Source of the DNA: Chitinophaga sp. YR573 | Lineage (GTDB): Bacteria > Bacteroidota > Bacteroidia > Chitinophagales > Chitinophagaceae | Length of the DNA stretch: 64,000 bases | Direction: 5' to 3' | Assembly (NCBI RefSeq): GCF_900110995.1 | Contig: NZ_FOJF01000001.1 | Location: 2,249,199-2,313,198 of the forward strand | Shown here: piece by piece, positions 8,860 to 18,335 of the stretch | Layout of the letters: every line of letters starts with the position of its first letter | How positions within the stretch are numbered: position 1 is the stretch's first letter | The notes under the pieces: model-generated | The model's input: only the letters and a program-made list of their open reading frames with translations | Told to the model about the DNA's origin: nothing | Databases searched by the model: none | Position numbers and translations under genes: made by a program

Positions 8860-9888
8860 TTAGTACTGCCACATGTCTTGTTCTTTATTAAAGACTTTGT
8901 CTTTGATCGCCTGACCTTCCAGGAGACGCATAGTACCATCTTTAATGTAATCCTTGATCTCACGGTTATACGTGTTGTTCTCCTTGATTACGAAACTGGA
9001 GAAAAAGCGCATTTCGAAAAGATCTTCCCAGCTCATAGTAGCGGCATCGTTATTCTGGTTGTACACATCGTACTTAGCCAGGATAGGACGCATATCAGGA
9101 TAATATACCCAGAACAATGGGATAGCGGCACGTAAAGATCCATCTTCGTTCATACGTGATACCATAGGTGCAATACCCAGGATACGTACTTTCAGAGCAG
9201 ATGCTTCTTTATCGAACACCCAAACTTCTTTGATCTTGTACTGAACAACAGTACGTGGGTCAAATTCATCACGGGTGCTTACCATTTTCTCCTCACCGGT
9301 TATAGGGTCAATACTACGTACTGTCTTCTCCTCTCCGCTTAGTTTAGTTTGAATCTCAGGGTAAGTAAGGGGAGTGGTGAAACGGTCGTCGATAGGACTG
9401 AACGCTTCTACTTCCTTATTCTTAACAGAATTGATCAGGATATTAATGAACAGCTGGTTTACACCAGATTCGTCCTCAACATTATACTGGAAAGGAAGGT
9501 TCATCTTTTCACGGATATCTATTACCTGCCAGATCTTCTTCTCCCAGAATTCATCATCTGAGCGGATGTGATCGTAAGCAATAGGAATACGGTCTCTGAT
9601 GAAGTTCTTTTCAGAAATCCCGTCTGTACGCAACGACTTGCGAGGCGTATCTACAGGTATACCTACACCATCCGGGCGCTGTGACTGTGCTGGTGGTGGG
9701 GGAGGTGGTGTAACGCTGTTACCCGTCGCAGGATTCACAAGCGAAGCGTCCTGAGTTGCAGGGGTAGCTGCCTTAGCAGAGTTCCGGCGCGTTGTACGGC
9801 CACGTTGCGCATATGATGACTGAGTAGCCAGTAAAAATACCAGCATCAGGGAACACCAACCAATTCTGTTGAGGATGACTGCTCGCAT
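8860..9888 (-). CDS. gldN: Gliding motility / type IX secretion protein GldN
   Basis: 342 residues with an N-terminal signal peptide ending near SSYAQ. A Pro-rich linker (TPPPPPPAQ) follows. The conserved GldN core begins around ISEKNFIRDRIPIAYDHIRSDDEFWEKKIW and includes the strand KEVWVFDKEASALKVRILGI. GldN forms a periplasmic ring with GldK under the outer membrane and is required for T9SS secretion. It is the last of the four genes gldK, gldL, gldM and gldN, 11 bp after gldM. Confidence 0.94.
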   Translation of the reverse strand: MRAVILNRIGWCSLMLVFLLATQSSYAQRGRTTRRNSAKAATPATQDASLVNPATGNSVTPPPPPPAQSQRPDGVGIPVDTPRKSLRTDGISEKNFIRDRIPIAYDHIRSDDEFWEKKIWQVIDIREKMNLPFQYNVEDESGVNQLFINILINSVKNKEVEAFSPIDDRFTTPLTYPEIQTKLSGEEKTVRSIDPITGEEKMVSTRDEFDPRTVVQYKIKEVWVFDKEASALKVRILGIAPMVSRMNEDGSLRAAIPLFWVYYPDMRPILAKYDVYNQNNDAATMSWEDLFEMRFFSSFVIKENNTYNREIKDYIKDGTMRLLEGQAIKDKVFNKEQDMWQY

Positions 9889-9899
9889 AAAAAATAATA

Positions 9900-11438
9900 T
9901 TAGTTAATATTGAATTTGATATTACTCATATCTCTCACTTTGCCTTCCGGCCCTTTCACACGTACGTTATCAAAATACACGATATCTCCTGCTCTTAATG
10001 AACGGATAGCACCCATTACACTAGGTGGGAAATATGCATTGTGTGCGTCACCTTCCACGTAATCCTTACCTGTTGCATCGATACCAATACGGTAACTAAC
10101 AATCTCATATCTCACACCTTCAAAAAGGAAGTCTTCCAGGTCAGCACGTAAACCACCCTGTACTTTGAATTCTGCCGCTTTCATAGAAGGCCCTTTGCTG
10201 AGACCTACTTTCAATACCGGATCTGGTACGTACTTGATACGGAATTCTTTCGATCCCAGTGTCTTTACTTTACCATCGATATCCGCACTTACACTGATGG
10301 TAGCTTTACCAGGAGTATTTACGATTGCGGCATACTGACCGGCACCTGTTCTGCTGAGGCTACCACCAGAAATACTGGCAGATACTTTTTCAGTCGGAAC
10401 ACCACCTGCAGATACAGAGATTGGGTTCGATAATCCGATGTACAATACGTTCATCTTATCTGCAGAGATAGAAGTTGTTGAAGCTCCTACACTGTATGTT
10501 TCACTGAAAGGATAAGCTTCAGCTTCACCGTTTGGTTTTTTCAATGTTACTGTACCAGAGATCGTTTTTTCACCGATACCGCTAACAGGCATTGTAAAAG
10601 TACCCAGACCTTCAGAAGCTGTAACAGAAGAACCGTTTACAACGATCTCAGGATTAACAGTACTGCTGTAAGCACCTACTGCGATCTGAGCTGTTAAAGT
10701 CTGACCTTCCATCAGGTTCTTTGAGTTCAAAGAAACGAATGGTCTGATCTTATCGAATTTGAAATCATTTTTACCAATCTGAGCTAACAGATCATCAATG
10801 ATTAAAGACTCAGAGTTTTTGATATCATTCTGGAATTTACTCAGAATGGTTACCGCTGCGATGGTTGGAACCATGTTAAAGTGGTATTGAGTCCAGGTCT
10901 TGTTTTTAGGACCATGTTCGCCACCATTTGATTTACCGATTTCAACGTGCAGTGGTAATGTTTTTTCGAAACTTGCTCTTTGTTTAGGATCAACGAAAGT
11001 CAGCAGCTTAGCGCGCAATTCTGTCAGACGTTTTTCCAGTTCAGGGCCCTGTTTGCGGTTCTCCATTACACGGGTAGGAGCATCCAGGTTATCCTTACTT
11101 TTTACATCGCCATATTCATTACGTCCACCACTTTCCCTGATGATAGTCTCCTTCAGTGTATCGAGGTAGACAAACATTTCAGCGGAAACTTTTTTCACCT
11201 CCTCAGCCTTATCTCTGAAAGGCTTGGTTTTTTCCGCATCAGTCTTCATTTGATTGTCGAACTGTGCGTAGGTGATATTGTTTTTATCGGTAATAGAACC
11301 GTTCGAAGTTATAATTGAGTTATTTACGATATTAAATGCGTTCAGTATTTCAGCAGAGACGTTCAATGCCAGCATGGCCGTCAAGACCAGATACATGATA
11401 TTGATCATCTTCTGCCTGGGATCCTTTGGTAGTGCCAT
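9900..11438 (-). CDS. gldM: Gliding motility / type IX secretion protein GldM
   Basis: 512 residues. It starts ALPKDPRQKMINIMYLVLTAML, the typical cytoplasmic tail and single transmembrane helix. A periplasmic helical domain and then Ig-like beta domains follow (for example GIGEKTISGTVTLKKPNGEA). GldM dimers span the periplasm and pair with GldL as the proton-driven motor of gliding and T9SS export, and reach the GldK/GldN ring. Gene order and N-terminus make this call secure. Confidence 0.95.
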   Translation of the reverse strand: MALPKDPRQKMINIMYLVLTAMLALNVSAEILNAFNIVNNSIITSNGSITDKNNITYAQFDNQMKTDAEKTKPFRDKAEEVKKVSAEMFVYLDTLKETIIRESGGRNEYGDVKSKDNLDAPTRVMENRKQGPELEKRLTELRAKLLTFVDPKQRASFEKTLPLHVEIGKSNGGEHGPKNKTWTQYHFNMVPTIAAVTILSKFQNDIKNSESLIIDDLLAQIGKNDFKFDKIRPFVSLNSKNLMEGQTLTAQIAVGAYSSTVNPEIVVNGSSVTASEGLGTFTMPVSGIGEKTISGTVTLKKPNGEAEAYPFSETYSVGASTTSISADKMNVLYIGLSNPISVSAGGVPTEKVSASISGGSLSRTGAGQYAAIVNTPGKATISVSADIDGKVKTLGSKEFRIKYVPDPVLKVGLSKGPSMKAAEFKVQGGLRADLEDFLFEGVRYEIVSYRIGIDATGKDYVEGDAHNAYFPPSVMGAIRSLRAGDIVYFDNVRVKGPEGKVRDMSNIKFNIN

Positions 11439-11497
11439 AGTTTGTTCTCAGATTTGAATGATTGTCTGTTGTTACTTCAAAAACTATCAGCGTTACC

Positions 11498-12241
11498 TTA
11501 TCTGGCGCTGTGCATAGCACTGAGCATGTTTCCGTAAACAGTGTTCAGGCTTGTCAGGTTTTGTGCCAGTTTAGAAATTTGATCCTGTGTTTTGCGCGCA
11601 TCATCGACGCTGCTGGTCATAGCCTGAGAAACAGTCAGCAGATTTCCGTAGAAATTGTTCATTGCTTTCAGGTGATTGTTAGTGTCCTGCAGCTCTAACT
11701 CATATATAGCATTCAGGGAAGCCAGATTCTTGGTCATACCCTGCATCTGCTCATGGAAACTTCTGGTTGATTCAGAAGCATTACTGAAGGAAGATACAGC
11801 AGCTGCTGCAGTAGTGTAAGCGTGAGCTACATTACCGATAGCGCTCGCAGCTTCTCTTGTTTTCTGTGTGTAGTCGCCGGTTGCAGCAACAACATCACTG
11901 ATATCTCTCATTTTGTCTACTGTAGTACCTAATTTCTGAAAGTTCTCGCTTAAACGTTGCAGACTAACTGGAGTAATGTCAGCTTGTTCCAGCATTTTGT
12001 CGAGGCCAGCTAATGCAGGGCTTCCACCAGCCATCACAACTGCTTCACCATGTTCTCCACCGCTGTCCGGTACAAATGCATAAACAAAGAAGATAAGAGC
12101 TTCAGTACTCAAACCAACGATCAGGGCAATATCTGCGCCTGGCCAGTGTTGTAATTTAAACAGCGCTCCGATAATTACTACAGATGCCGCAATACAAACA
12201 AAGAAATTCAGCCATTTCGATGTAGTAGGATTCATAGCCAT
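11498..12241 (-). CDS. gldL: Gliding motility / type IX secretion motor protein GldL
   Basis: 247 residues. Two N-terminal transmembrane helices (FFVCIAASVVIIGALFKLQH and a second one through IALIVGLSTEALIFFVYAF) hold the membrane glutamate thought to take part in proton flow. A long helical cytoplasmic tail follows, rich in Ala, Ser and Gln. With GldM it makes the 5:2 motor complex. It is 59 bp upstream of gldM. A 247-bp gap separates it from gldK, larger than elsewhere in this cluster. Met3 is an alternative start. Confidence 0.94.
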   Translation of the reverse strand: MAMNPTTSKWLNFFVCIAASVVIIGALFKLQHWPGADIALIVGLSTEALIFFVYAFVPDSGGEHGEAVVMAGGSPALAGLDKMLEQADITPVSLQRLSENFQKLGTTVDKMRDISDVVAATGDYTQKTREAASAIGNVAHAYTTAAAAVSSFSNASESTRSFHEQMQGMTKNLASLNAIYELELQDTNNHLKAMNNFYGNLLTVSQAMTSSVDDARKTQDQISKLAQNLTSLNTVYGNMLSAMHSAR

Positions 12242-12488
12242 AGGTCAAAATTTACTAGTTAAAGTGTTAAAGGTTAAATTGTTATGGAATAGTTCTTGCT
12301 CAATGATAAATAGCGGATTACGCTCAATGCACATCATCATACGGTTTCTCATCTAAACATTATTTAATTGTTTAACACCACACATGCCCGTCCCAAAGGC
12401 ACTCCGGAAAACTATCCCCGGCTCTTCGATCCTTATGGCTATCTTACTCATCTTAATCCGTAATGGCTGCTTCTTTACTTCCTCTTAT

Positions 12489-13787
12489 TTATTTCTTATG
12501 ACCGAAATCATTCTTAGACCTGCTCAGGAACGCAATCGTACATCTGAAACCGATATATGATTTAGCACTATCCTGATACTCATAGGACCTGGTACCTGTT
12601 TGCAGGAAATAACCAATGTCTTTCCATGATCCGCCTCTTACTGATTTACGCTTCATTTTAGGAGCTGCATCATCTGGTATGTCCATACGCAGATAAGGGT
12701 TCATATCTGATGTAAATGAATATGCATTTTCATAAAAGATATCCTGTGTCCACTCAGCTACGTTACCAGACATGTTGTACAAGCCATAATCATTAGGCCA
12801 GTAAGCATCTGCCCTTACAGTGTAGAAACCACCATCTTCAGGATAGTTACCACGGCCTGGTTTGAAGTTAGCCAGTAAACAACCTTTCTTGTTTCTCAGG
12901 TAATAACCACCCCATGGATAAGGAGATTGCTCTCTTCCGCCACGTGCTGCATATTCCCATTGTGCTTCAGAAGGCAACTGGAACTTATCTTCAGTGAACA
13001 GGTTCTTGGATAAACGGTAGTCTTCCCAGAACTTACTACGCCACTCAGCAAAAGCATTCGCCTGGTGCCAGGTTACACCTACCACAGGATAATTGTCAAA
13101 TGCCGGGTGCCAGAAGTACATCCTCGTCATTGGCTCATTATAAGCGTAGGAGAAGTCCCTGATCCAGCACAATGTGTCCGGATAGATAGCTACATCCTTC
13201 TTTACAATGAACTTGGAACGTGACTTGTTAGCGTTTTCACGCCTCTTGGCCTGCTCCCAGTTAAAAGTTTCTGAATGGTACACCAGCTTATGCACATCAA
13301 ATTCCTTCCTTCCGTATAAACGGTCTTCCGGAGCATAAGTCATACCTTCCAGTTTCTCTATGGTGGATTTATCCTTATAATTAATCTTCTTCTTCCAGTC
13401 AATCACATCCTGGCCACCATCACTCTTTACATCACCCAGTAAAATGTGGGCAATAGAATCTGTAACCCATTGTACAAACTGCCTGTACTCATTGTTCGTT
13501 ATCTCCGTAGCATCCATATAGAAGCCGGAAATAGAAACAGACTTGTTACGCGCAGTGTAGGCATAGTTCAAATCCTCATCGCTAGGGCCCATGTGAAAGG
13601 TACCCGAGGGTACGTATACCATTCCATAAGGTACAGGCGGGAAATACTTCGGTCTGGGACTAACTCCAATGAGTTGTCCTTGTGCATTTTTGGGGGTTTT
13701 ACTACCACCGCAGCTGGCGAGCAGGCTAACCAGCAATACTGCTAACAGACCACTTGATAAATTAAGCTTCATAAGGGTAGCTTTCAT
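12489..13787 (-). CDS. gldK: Gliding motility / type IX secretion lipoprotein GldK
   Basis: 432 residues. The N-terminal lipoprotein signal ends VLLVSLLASC. A formylglycine-generating-enzyme/sulfatase-modifying fold follows: MVYVPSGTFHMGPSDEDLNY, LPSEAQWEYAARGG, NMSGNVAEWTQDIF, VRGGSWKD and a final YIGFRCT. Such a fold is characteristic of GldK/PorK, where it is structural rather than catalytic. GldK forms the periplasmic ring with GldN at the outer membrane. It is the first gene of the cluster. An inner ATG at 13772 is also a possible start and gives a more compact signal peptide. Confidence 0.94.
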   Translation of the reverse strand: MKATLMKLNLSSGLLAVLLVSLLASCGGSKTPKNAQGQLIGVSPRPKYFPPVPYGMVYVPSGTFHMGPSDEDLNYAYTARNKSVSISGFYMDATEITNNEYRQFVQWVTDSIAHILLGDVKSDGGQDVIDWKKKINYKDKSTIEKLEGMTYAPEDRLYGRKEFDVHKLVYHSETFNWEQAKRRENANKSRSKFIVKKDVAIYPDTLCWIRDFSYAYNEPMTRMYFWHPAFDNYPVVGVTWHQANAFAEWRSKFWEDYRLSKNLFTEDKFQLPSEAQWEYAARGGREQSPYPWGGYYLRNKKGCLLANFKPGRGNYPEDGGFYTVRADAYWPNDYGLYNMSGNVAEWTQDIFYENAYSFTSDMNPYLRMDIPDDAAPKMKRKSVRGGSWKDIGYFLQTGTRSYEYQDSAKSYIGFRCTIAFLSRSKNDFGHKK

Positions 13788-14218
13788 TGAAAATCATTTA
13801 TTTCGTAGGCGACATAGCTTCATTGGCCACAATGACGCTATGGGTGTCGCTTTTTTCTTAAAAATGGCCGAATCACCAACCAGCCATTCACAAGCGCTCT
13901 AAAGCTTTTTTAAATAGTCACTTCAGAAATTACCGGTTATTTTACTCGTTGGTTTCACTCAAAAATATCTTTCCCTATGATCAGGTGTTAATAATTCAAG
14001 TCAGCACTTTCCCCTCATTCACCTGCTCTAATTTAATGTAAGATAACAAATGTAACGATTTATTTTAATCCGTAGTTAGTTTTCACCCAACTTTTTCATC
14101 TCTGAATGGAGAACCGTGACAATTAAAATAAACGTGTTTTTTAACATTTTATTATATCTTCTTCGAATCATTTTTATGTTTCTGCCAGACAGATATGGTC
14201 ATGCAAGATACATAATAA
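13788..14218. other. Intergenic region upstream of gldK
   Basis: 431 bases, AT-rich, no gene. On the minus strand there are two exact TAnnTTTG matches: TATTTTTG (plus-strand 13960-13967) and TACATTTG (plus-strand 14047-14054). Neither has a TTG at good spacing. Either could be the gldKLMN promoter, giving a long leader. I see no clear terminator for the DUF255 gene that ends at 14219. Confidence 0.5.
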
Positions 14219-16261
14219 TTATATTAAATTAAAAATTTCCTCTATATCACTTACCGGCTTAATACAATGATAATTTTCACACACATAGATCCAGGTTTTA
14301 CCCATCTGCTCCCTCTGCTCCAGTAAAGGCACTCCCTTTTTATCTTTTTCCGCTCCCAGTAATACTTTAAATGGTATATACCGCCTGCCTGTTTCTATCA
14401 TTTTAGCCCTGTAATCAACCCCTACCACCGCTATCTCCTTTACACCCCTTACTTCCTGCAACATCAGCCCGCCCCAGATCCCGAAAGAAGTCGGATATCT
14501 TACCACCGACTGAGACTGTTCAAAAATCATCCTCATCGCCCTTTCTTCCCACTCCTTCCTGTCATAAACGATAGACAGGTAACGGATATTTGCTGCCATC
14601 ACTGCATTTCCACTAGGCGTAGCGCCATCATACACCTCTTTCTTACGTACAATAACGTCCTGTTGGCCTTCTTCAGTATAATAAAAAAATAAATTTGTTT
14701 CATCTGAGAAGTTACTGAGCACATATTCAGTCAGTTTAGCCGCTTTTTCCAGCCAGCTGAATTCTCCTGTCACTTCCTGTAACGCGATAAACGCCTTTAT
14801 CAGATAGGCATAATCATCCAAAAATGCCGGATATTTCGCTTTTCCGGATTTAAATGTATGATAAAAAGACTGTTTATCAACATGTTGCATGTTATCTATG
14901 CAAAAATTTGCCGCATTTACCGCCATCTCGCTGTACAACTCGCTTCCCAATGCCGCATATGCCTTACAACAGGCATGTATCATCAACGCATTCCAGCCCA
15001 GCAATATCTTATCATCCAGTGCCGGACGAATCCGCCCATCCCTTACTGCCATCAGCTTTTCCCTGCCATCAGCCAGCTTCCGGTTCAACTCTCCTTCATC
15101 CAGCCCTTTAGCGGCTGCAAATGCTGCTGCCGGTTGCAGTATCCTTAAAATATTCTGCTCTTCCCAGTTACCTTCCTCAGTTACATCATAAAATTCACAG
15201 AAAATAGCCGCATCTGCTCCTAACACGCGATCGATCTCTTCCTTACTCCATGTATAAAATTTCCCTTCAACCCCTTCTGAATCAGCATCCAGCGCCGCAT
15301 AAAAAGCGCCGCCGGCATCTGTCAGCTCCCGCTGCACGAAACTCAGCGTCTCTGCAATAGTCTGTGCATATATACGGTTGCCTGTCAGTTGATAAGCTTC
15401 ACTCAGCACATCCACAAGCAACGCATTATCATACAGCATCTTCTCAAAGTGAGGGGCCAGCCATTGACTATCTGTGCTGTAACGGGAAAATCCGCCACCC
15501 AGCTGATCATAAATACCTCCCTGCAGCATCTTATCCAGGGATAACAATGCCTGGTCCAGTGCTTCCGGCACTTTAAAACTATGGTGATACCTTAAAAGAG
15601 ATTGTATAATAAATGTACCGGGAAACTTAGGTGCATTCCCAAACCCACCCCACTCCGTGTCCGCCTGCTGCATAATGTTCTGATACATAATATCACATTG
15701 CATCCGCGTAAACAATTCATCGTGTGGGACCAGCAGAGCAGGAGCGGCATTGGAGCCAAAACGGGACGCCTGCATCAGGTGCGCCGTCATATTATCTGCC
15801 TGTGTCTCAATATCTTCCCTGCGTTCCTTAAACGCCTGGGACAATGCCAGCAGCACATCCTTCCAGGAAGGACGGTTATAGGCTTTCACCGGCGGAAAAT
15901 AAGTACCTCCGTAAAAAGGATGTTTCCCTGGTGTAAGAAACACATTCAGCGGCCAGCCGCCGGAACCCGTCATAGCCTGTACCGCATCCATATAAATATG
16001 GTCAAGGTCCGGACGTTCTTCCCTGTCTATCTTGATGTTAATGAAATGTTCGTTCATGATCCGGGCGGTTTCGATATCCTCAAAACTCTCACGCTCCATC
16101 ACATGACACCAGTGGCAGGCCGCATAGCCAATGCTCACTAATATAGGTTTATCTTCCTGTAATGCTCTTTGCAGTGCTTCTTCCCCCCATGGATACCAAT
16201 CTACCGGGTTATGCGCATGTTGCATAAGGTAAGGACTGGTTTCATTCGCAAGTCTGTTCAA
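14219..16261 (-). CDS. Thioredoxin-fold DUF255 protein (YyaL / SPATA20 family)
   Basis: 680 residues, full length for the family. The N-terminal thioredoxin-like domain has the signature [29 protein letters not shown] (CxxC site) and [15 protein letters not shown]. The rest is an (alpha/alpha) barrel like that of glycoside hydrolases and epimerases ([44 protein letters not shown]). The biochemical role of this family, widespread in bacteria and conserved to human SPATA20, is not established. No signal peptide is visible, so it is likely cytoplasmic. It stands alone on the minus strand. Confidence 0.9.
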   Translation of the reverse strand: MNRLANETSPYLMQHAHNPVDWYPWGEEALQRALQEDKPILVSIGYAACHWCHVMERESFEDIETARIMNEHFINIKIDREERPDLDHIYMDAVQAMTGSGGWPLNVFLTPGKHPFYGGTYFPPVKAYNRPSWKDVLLALSQAFKERREDIETQADNMTAHLMQASRFGSNAAPALLVPHDELFTRMQCDIMYQNIMQQADTEWGGFGNAPKFPGTFIIQSLLRYHHSFKVPEALDQALLSLDKMLQGGIYDQLGGGFSRYSTDSQWLAPHFEKMLYDNALLVDVLSEAYQLTGNRIYAQTIAETLSFVQRELTDAGGAFYAALDADSEGVEGKFYTWSKEEIDRVLGADAAIFCEFYDVTEEGNWEEQNILRILQPAAAFAAAKGLDEGELNRKLADGREKLMAVRDGRIRPALDDKILLGWNALMIHACCKAYAALGSELYSEMAVNAANFCIDNMQHVDKQSFYHTFKSGKAKYPAFLDDYAYLIKAFIALQEVTGEFSWLEKAAKLTEYVLSNFSDETNLFFYYTEEGQQDVIVRKKEVYDGATPSGNAVMAANIRYLSIVYDRKEWEERAMRMIFEQSQSVVRYPTSFGIWGGLMLQEVRGVKEIAVVGVDYRAKMIETGRRYIPFKVLLGAEKDKKGVPLLEQREQMGKTWIYVCENYHCIKPVSDIEEIFNLI

Positions 16262-16315
16262 TTTCTTAAATTAGGATTTGGTTGTCGTAACGCTTTGTAT
16301 CTCAAATATAAGAAA

Positions 16316-16335
16316 GGGACAGCTTATGCTGTCCC
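16316..16335 (-). terminator. Probable terminator of hemD
   Basis: GGGACAGC (16316-16323) pairs with GCTGTCCC (16328-16335) around a 4-nt loop. On the minus strand a T-rich stretch follows. Confidence 0.72.
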
Positions 16336-16366
16336 CCTCAAACAAGTTATTTATATCTTTTTAGTG

Positions 16367-17158
16367 TTATTTTTTATTGATCAGGGTAAGGTACTGCTCA
16401 AGGGCAGCAGGCATAGAGGGTGCCTGAGGTACCGGCGCCTTCAGATCAAGACGTAAACCAGCTTCTTCCACAGCGGCAGAAGTAGTGGGACCAAACGCAC
16501 CTATCCTCGTTCCGTTCTGTTCAAATTCCGGCATGTTTTCAAAAAGTGATTTCACACCATAAGGACTGAAAAACACGATCATGTCATACGCATGCTCCGC
16601 CATCACTGCCTTTACATCATTCGAAACCGTCTTGTAAAGGGTAGCAGTAGCATACTCACATTTGTATGTTTTCAGCCATTCTTCAATATCCTTCTTCTGA
16701 CTGTCTGAACTTGGAAACAGGAACTTCTCATTGTCCCGATGCTTGTTCATCACTTCCAGGAGACTTTTGGTAGAACCATCAGCCCCATAAAATACCTTAC
16801 GCTTACGGTAAAGGATAAATTTCTGGAGATACAATGCAATCGCTTCTGTAATACAAAAGTACTTGCAGTCCTGAGAAACCTTGATCTTCATTTCTTCACA
16901 GATCCTGAAGAAATGGTCAACAGAATTACGGCTGGTAAAAATAACCGCCGTAAAATTTGGTATGTCAATCTTCTGTTTCCTGAAGTCTTTTGCGGACAGT
17001 CCCTCAACCCTTATAAACGGATGAAAATCCAATTTAACATTGAATTTCTTTGCTAGTTCAAAGTAAGGTGATTTTTCTGTTTCAGGTTTAGGTTGGGAAA
17101 TTAGAATTGACTGAATCTGTTTTGTCTGCAAATCTTTTTTTGGCCCGCCTTTAATCAT
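16367..17158 (-). CDS. hemD: Uroporphyrinogen-III synthase family protein
   Basis: 263 residues. HemD closes and inverts hydroxymethylbilane to uroporphyrinogen III. Sequence conservation in the family is low. What supports the call is the two-lobed alternating pattern: IQSILISQPKPE at the start, FTAVIFTSRNSVDHFF (the TSxNAV-like strand-loop), FLFPSSDS, ATATLYKTV, and YDMIVFFSPYGVKSLFEN followed by GAFGPTTSAAVEEAGL, the classic GxTTA-like end. A basic N-terminal extension of about 15 residues is present. It lies 37 bp downstream of the DUF4271 gene in the same direction. Confidence 0.88.
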   Translation of the reverse strand: MIKGGPKKDLQTKQIQSILISQPKPETEKSPYFELAKKFNVKLDFHPFIRVEGLSAKDFRKQKIDIPNFTAVIFTSRNSVDHFFRICEEMKIKVSQDCKYFCITEAIALYLQKFILYRKRKVFYGADGSTKSLLEVMNKHRDNEKFLFPSSDSQKKDIEEWLKTYKCEYATATLYKTVSNDVKAVMAEHAYDMIVFFSPYGVKSLFENMPEFEQNGTRIGAFGPTTSAAVEEAGLRLDLKAPVPQAPSMPAALEQYLTLINKK

Positions 17159-17195
17159 ACTTTTTTTTGCTCTTGTGTTAACAATAGGCAGTTTG

Positions 17196-18248
17196 TTAGT
17201 GACTACCAGGACTACCAGTTAACCAGACCAGCAACACCTTAGTTATTATTAAAACCGGCGCTACTTCGAATGCGCAAAGGTAAAGAAAAAAATGTAATCT
17301 GCTGAAAGATAAGTATTGTTTTACCACAGAGTAAGACCGGATATACCTGTACGCTACCAGCAAAACTATAAAAAAGATCGAAATGTAGAGAAAAGCACGC
17401 GCTACATCCGGCTGGCAAAACGCCAGTATCACAAGGAATGGCACCAGCAGAATGCCTAACACCTTGTTAATCAGATATAAAATGAAGATATATGAATCCG
17501 CTAGCTCAATACTTCCAAACAACCATCCACAAAAACGCAACATCAGATATTTAACACTGTAAACAATCGCCACCAGCACAATTAACCCCGGAATCACCAT
17601 CCAGGCATTGCTCGTATTAGTGATATACTGCTCACGGAACATCAGCAGGTAAATGTATAATGCCAGGCTGATCACAAAAAAAGCATTCAACAGGAAATTC
17701 GGAAAAGGAGATTGGGATAACTGGTCCTTCAGCTGACGCTGACTTAAAGTAGGATTCAAAAATGCCCGGAACAGGTCGGTAAAATATTTCAGATAACTCA
17801 GCCGTATAATGCCCAGCAACAGCACAATACCGCCCATCGTGTACACCAGCCAGTCCAGGTCCCTGTAATGACGTAACGGGTTCACATCAAGTCGCCTCGG
17901 CTTGTTCACCTTTAAAAATACATTTTTGGCCACCAGCTCCTTCATGTACACATCATACTCCGATACCTTCGGTGCCACCACTACTGCACTATCAACCGGT
18001 ACCTGCAATAAACTGTCCTTATGAACAGCAATAGCCGGGGCCGCCGTATGCCGTACGCTGTCTTTGCGAATAGCAGAAGTGGCATGTAACAGCGTATCCT
18101 TACGAACAGCCGGTGCTTTTTTCTTTACCGGAACAGAGTCCCGGTGAATAGCCGTTTGCTTTACCGGCAGCGACTGCACGCCACTATCCGTTTGTGCCGC
18201 CAAACGTAAACAGGGTAAAATGAACAGGAACAATAACCACCTTCGCAC
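17196..18248 (-). CDS. DUF4271 family membrane protein
   Basis: 350 residues. A signal peptide (RWLLFLFILPCLRLAAQ) is followed by a periplasmic linker of about 90 residues. The linker holds four degenerate repeats of the form [IV][HR][RK]D[ST][VL] (IHRDSV, VRKDTL, IRKDSV, VHKDSL). The C-terminal part has about six to seven transmembrane helices, beginning near WLVYTMGGIVLLLGIIRL. The function is unknown. It sits between hemW (divergent) and hemD (same strand), so a role linked to heme or the cell envelope is possible but only a guess. A good -7 box lies 37 bp upstream. Confidence 0.83.
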   Translation of the reverse strand: MRRWLLFLFILPCLRLAAQTDSGVQSLPVKQTAIHRDSVPVKKKAPAVRKDTLLHATSAIRKDSVRHTAAPAIAVHKDSLLQVPVDSAVVVAPKVSEYDVYMKELVAKNVFLKVNKPRRLDVNPLRHYRDLDWLVYTMGGIVLLLGIIRLSYLKYFTDLFRAFLNPTLSQRQLKDQLSQSPFPNFLLNAFFVISLALYIYLLMFREQYITNTSNAWMVIPGLIVLVAIVYSVKYLMLRFCGWLFGSIELADSYIFILYLINKVLGILLVPFLVILAFCQPDVARAFLYISIFFIVLLVAYRYIRSYSVVKQYLSFSRLHFFLYLCAFEVAPVLIITKVLLVWLTGSPGSH

Positions 18249-18269
18249 CAGGAATATTTTTTAATGCTG

Positions 18270-18277
18270 TAATTTCG
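18270..18277 (+). promoter_or_regulatory. Probable -7 box of hemW
   Basis: TAATTTCG, one mismatch from TAnnTTTG, lies 59 bp before the hemW ATG and next to the divergent box of the DUF4271 gene. Confidence 0.4.
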
Positions 18278-18284
18278 ATGTTTG

Positions 18285-18292
18285 CAAAGATA
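18285..18292 (-). promoter_or_regulatory. Probable -7 box of the DUF4271-hemD operon
   Basis: TATCTTTG on the minus strand matches TAnnTTTG exactly and lies 37 bp before the DUF4271 start. Confidence 0.55.
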
Positions 18293-18335
18293 TAAAAATA
18301 GTCCACAGTCTTTGACTATCGACTACTTAACAACA

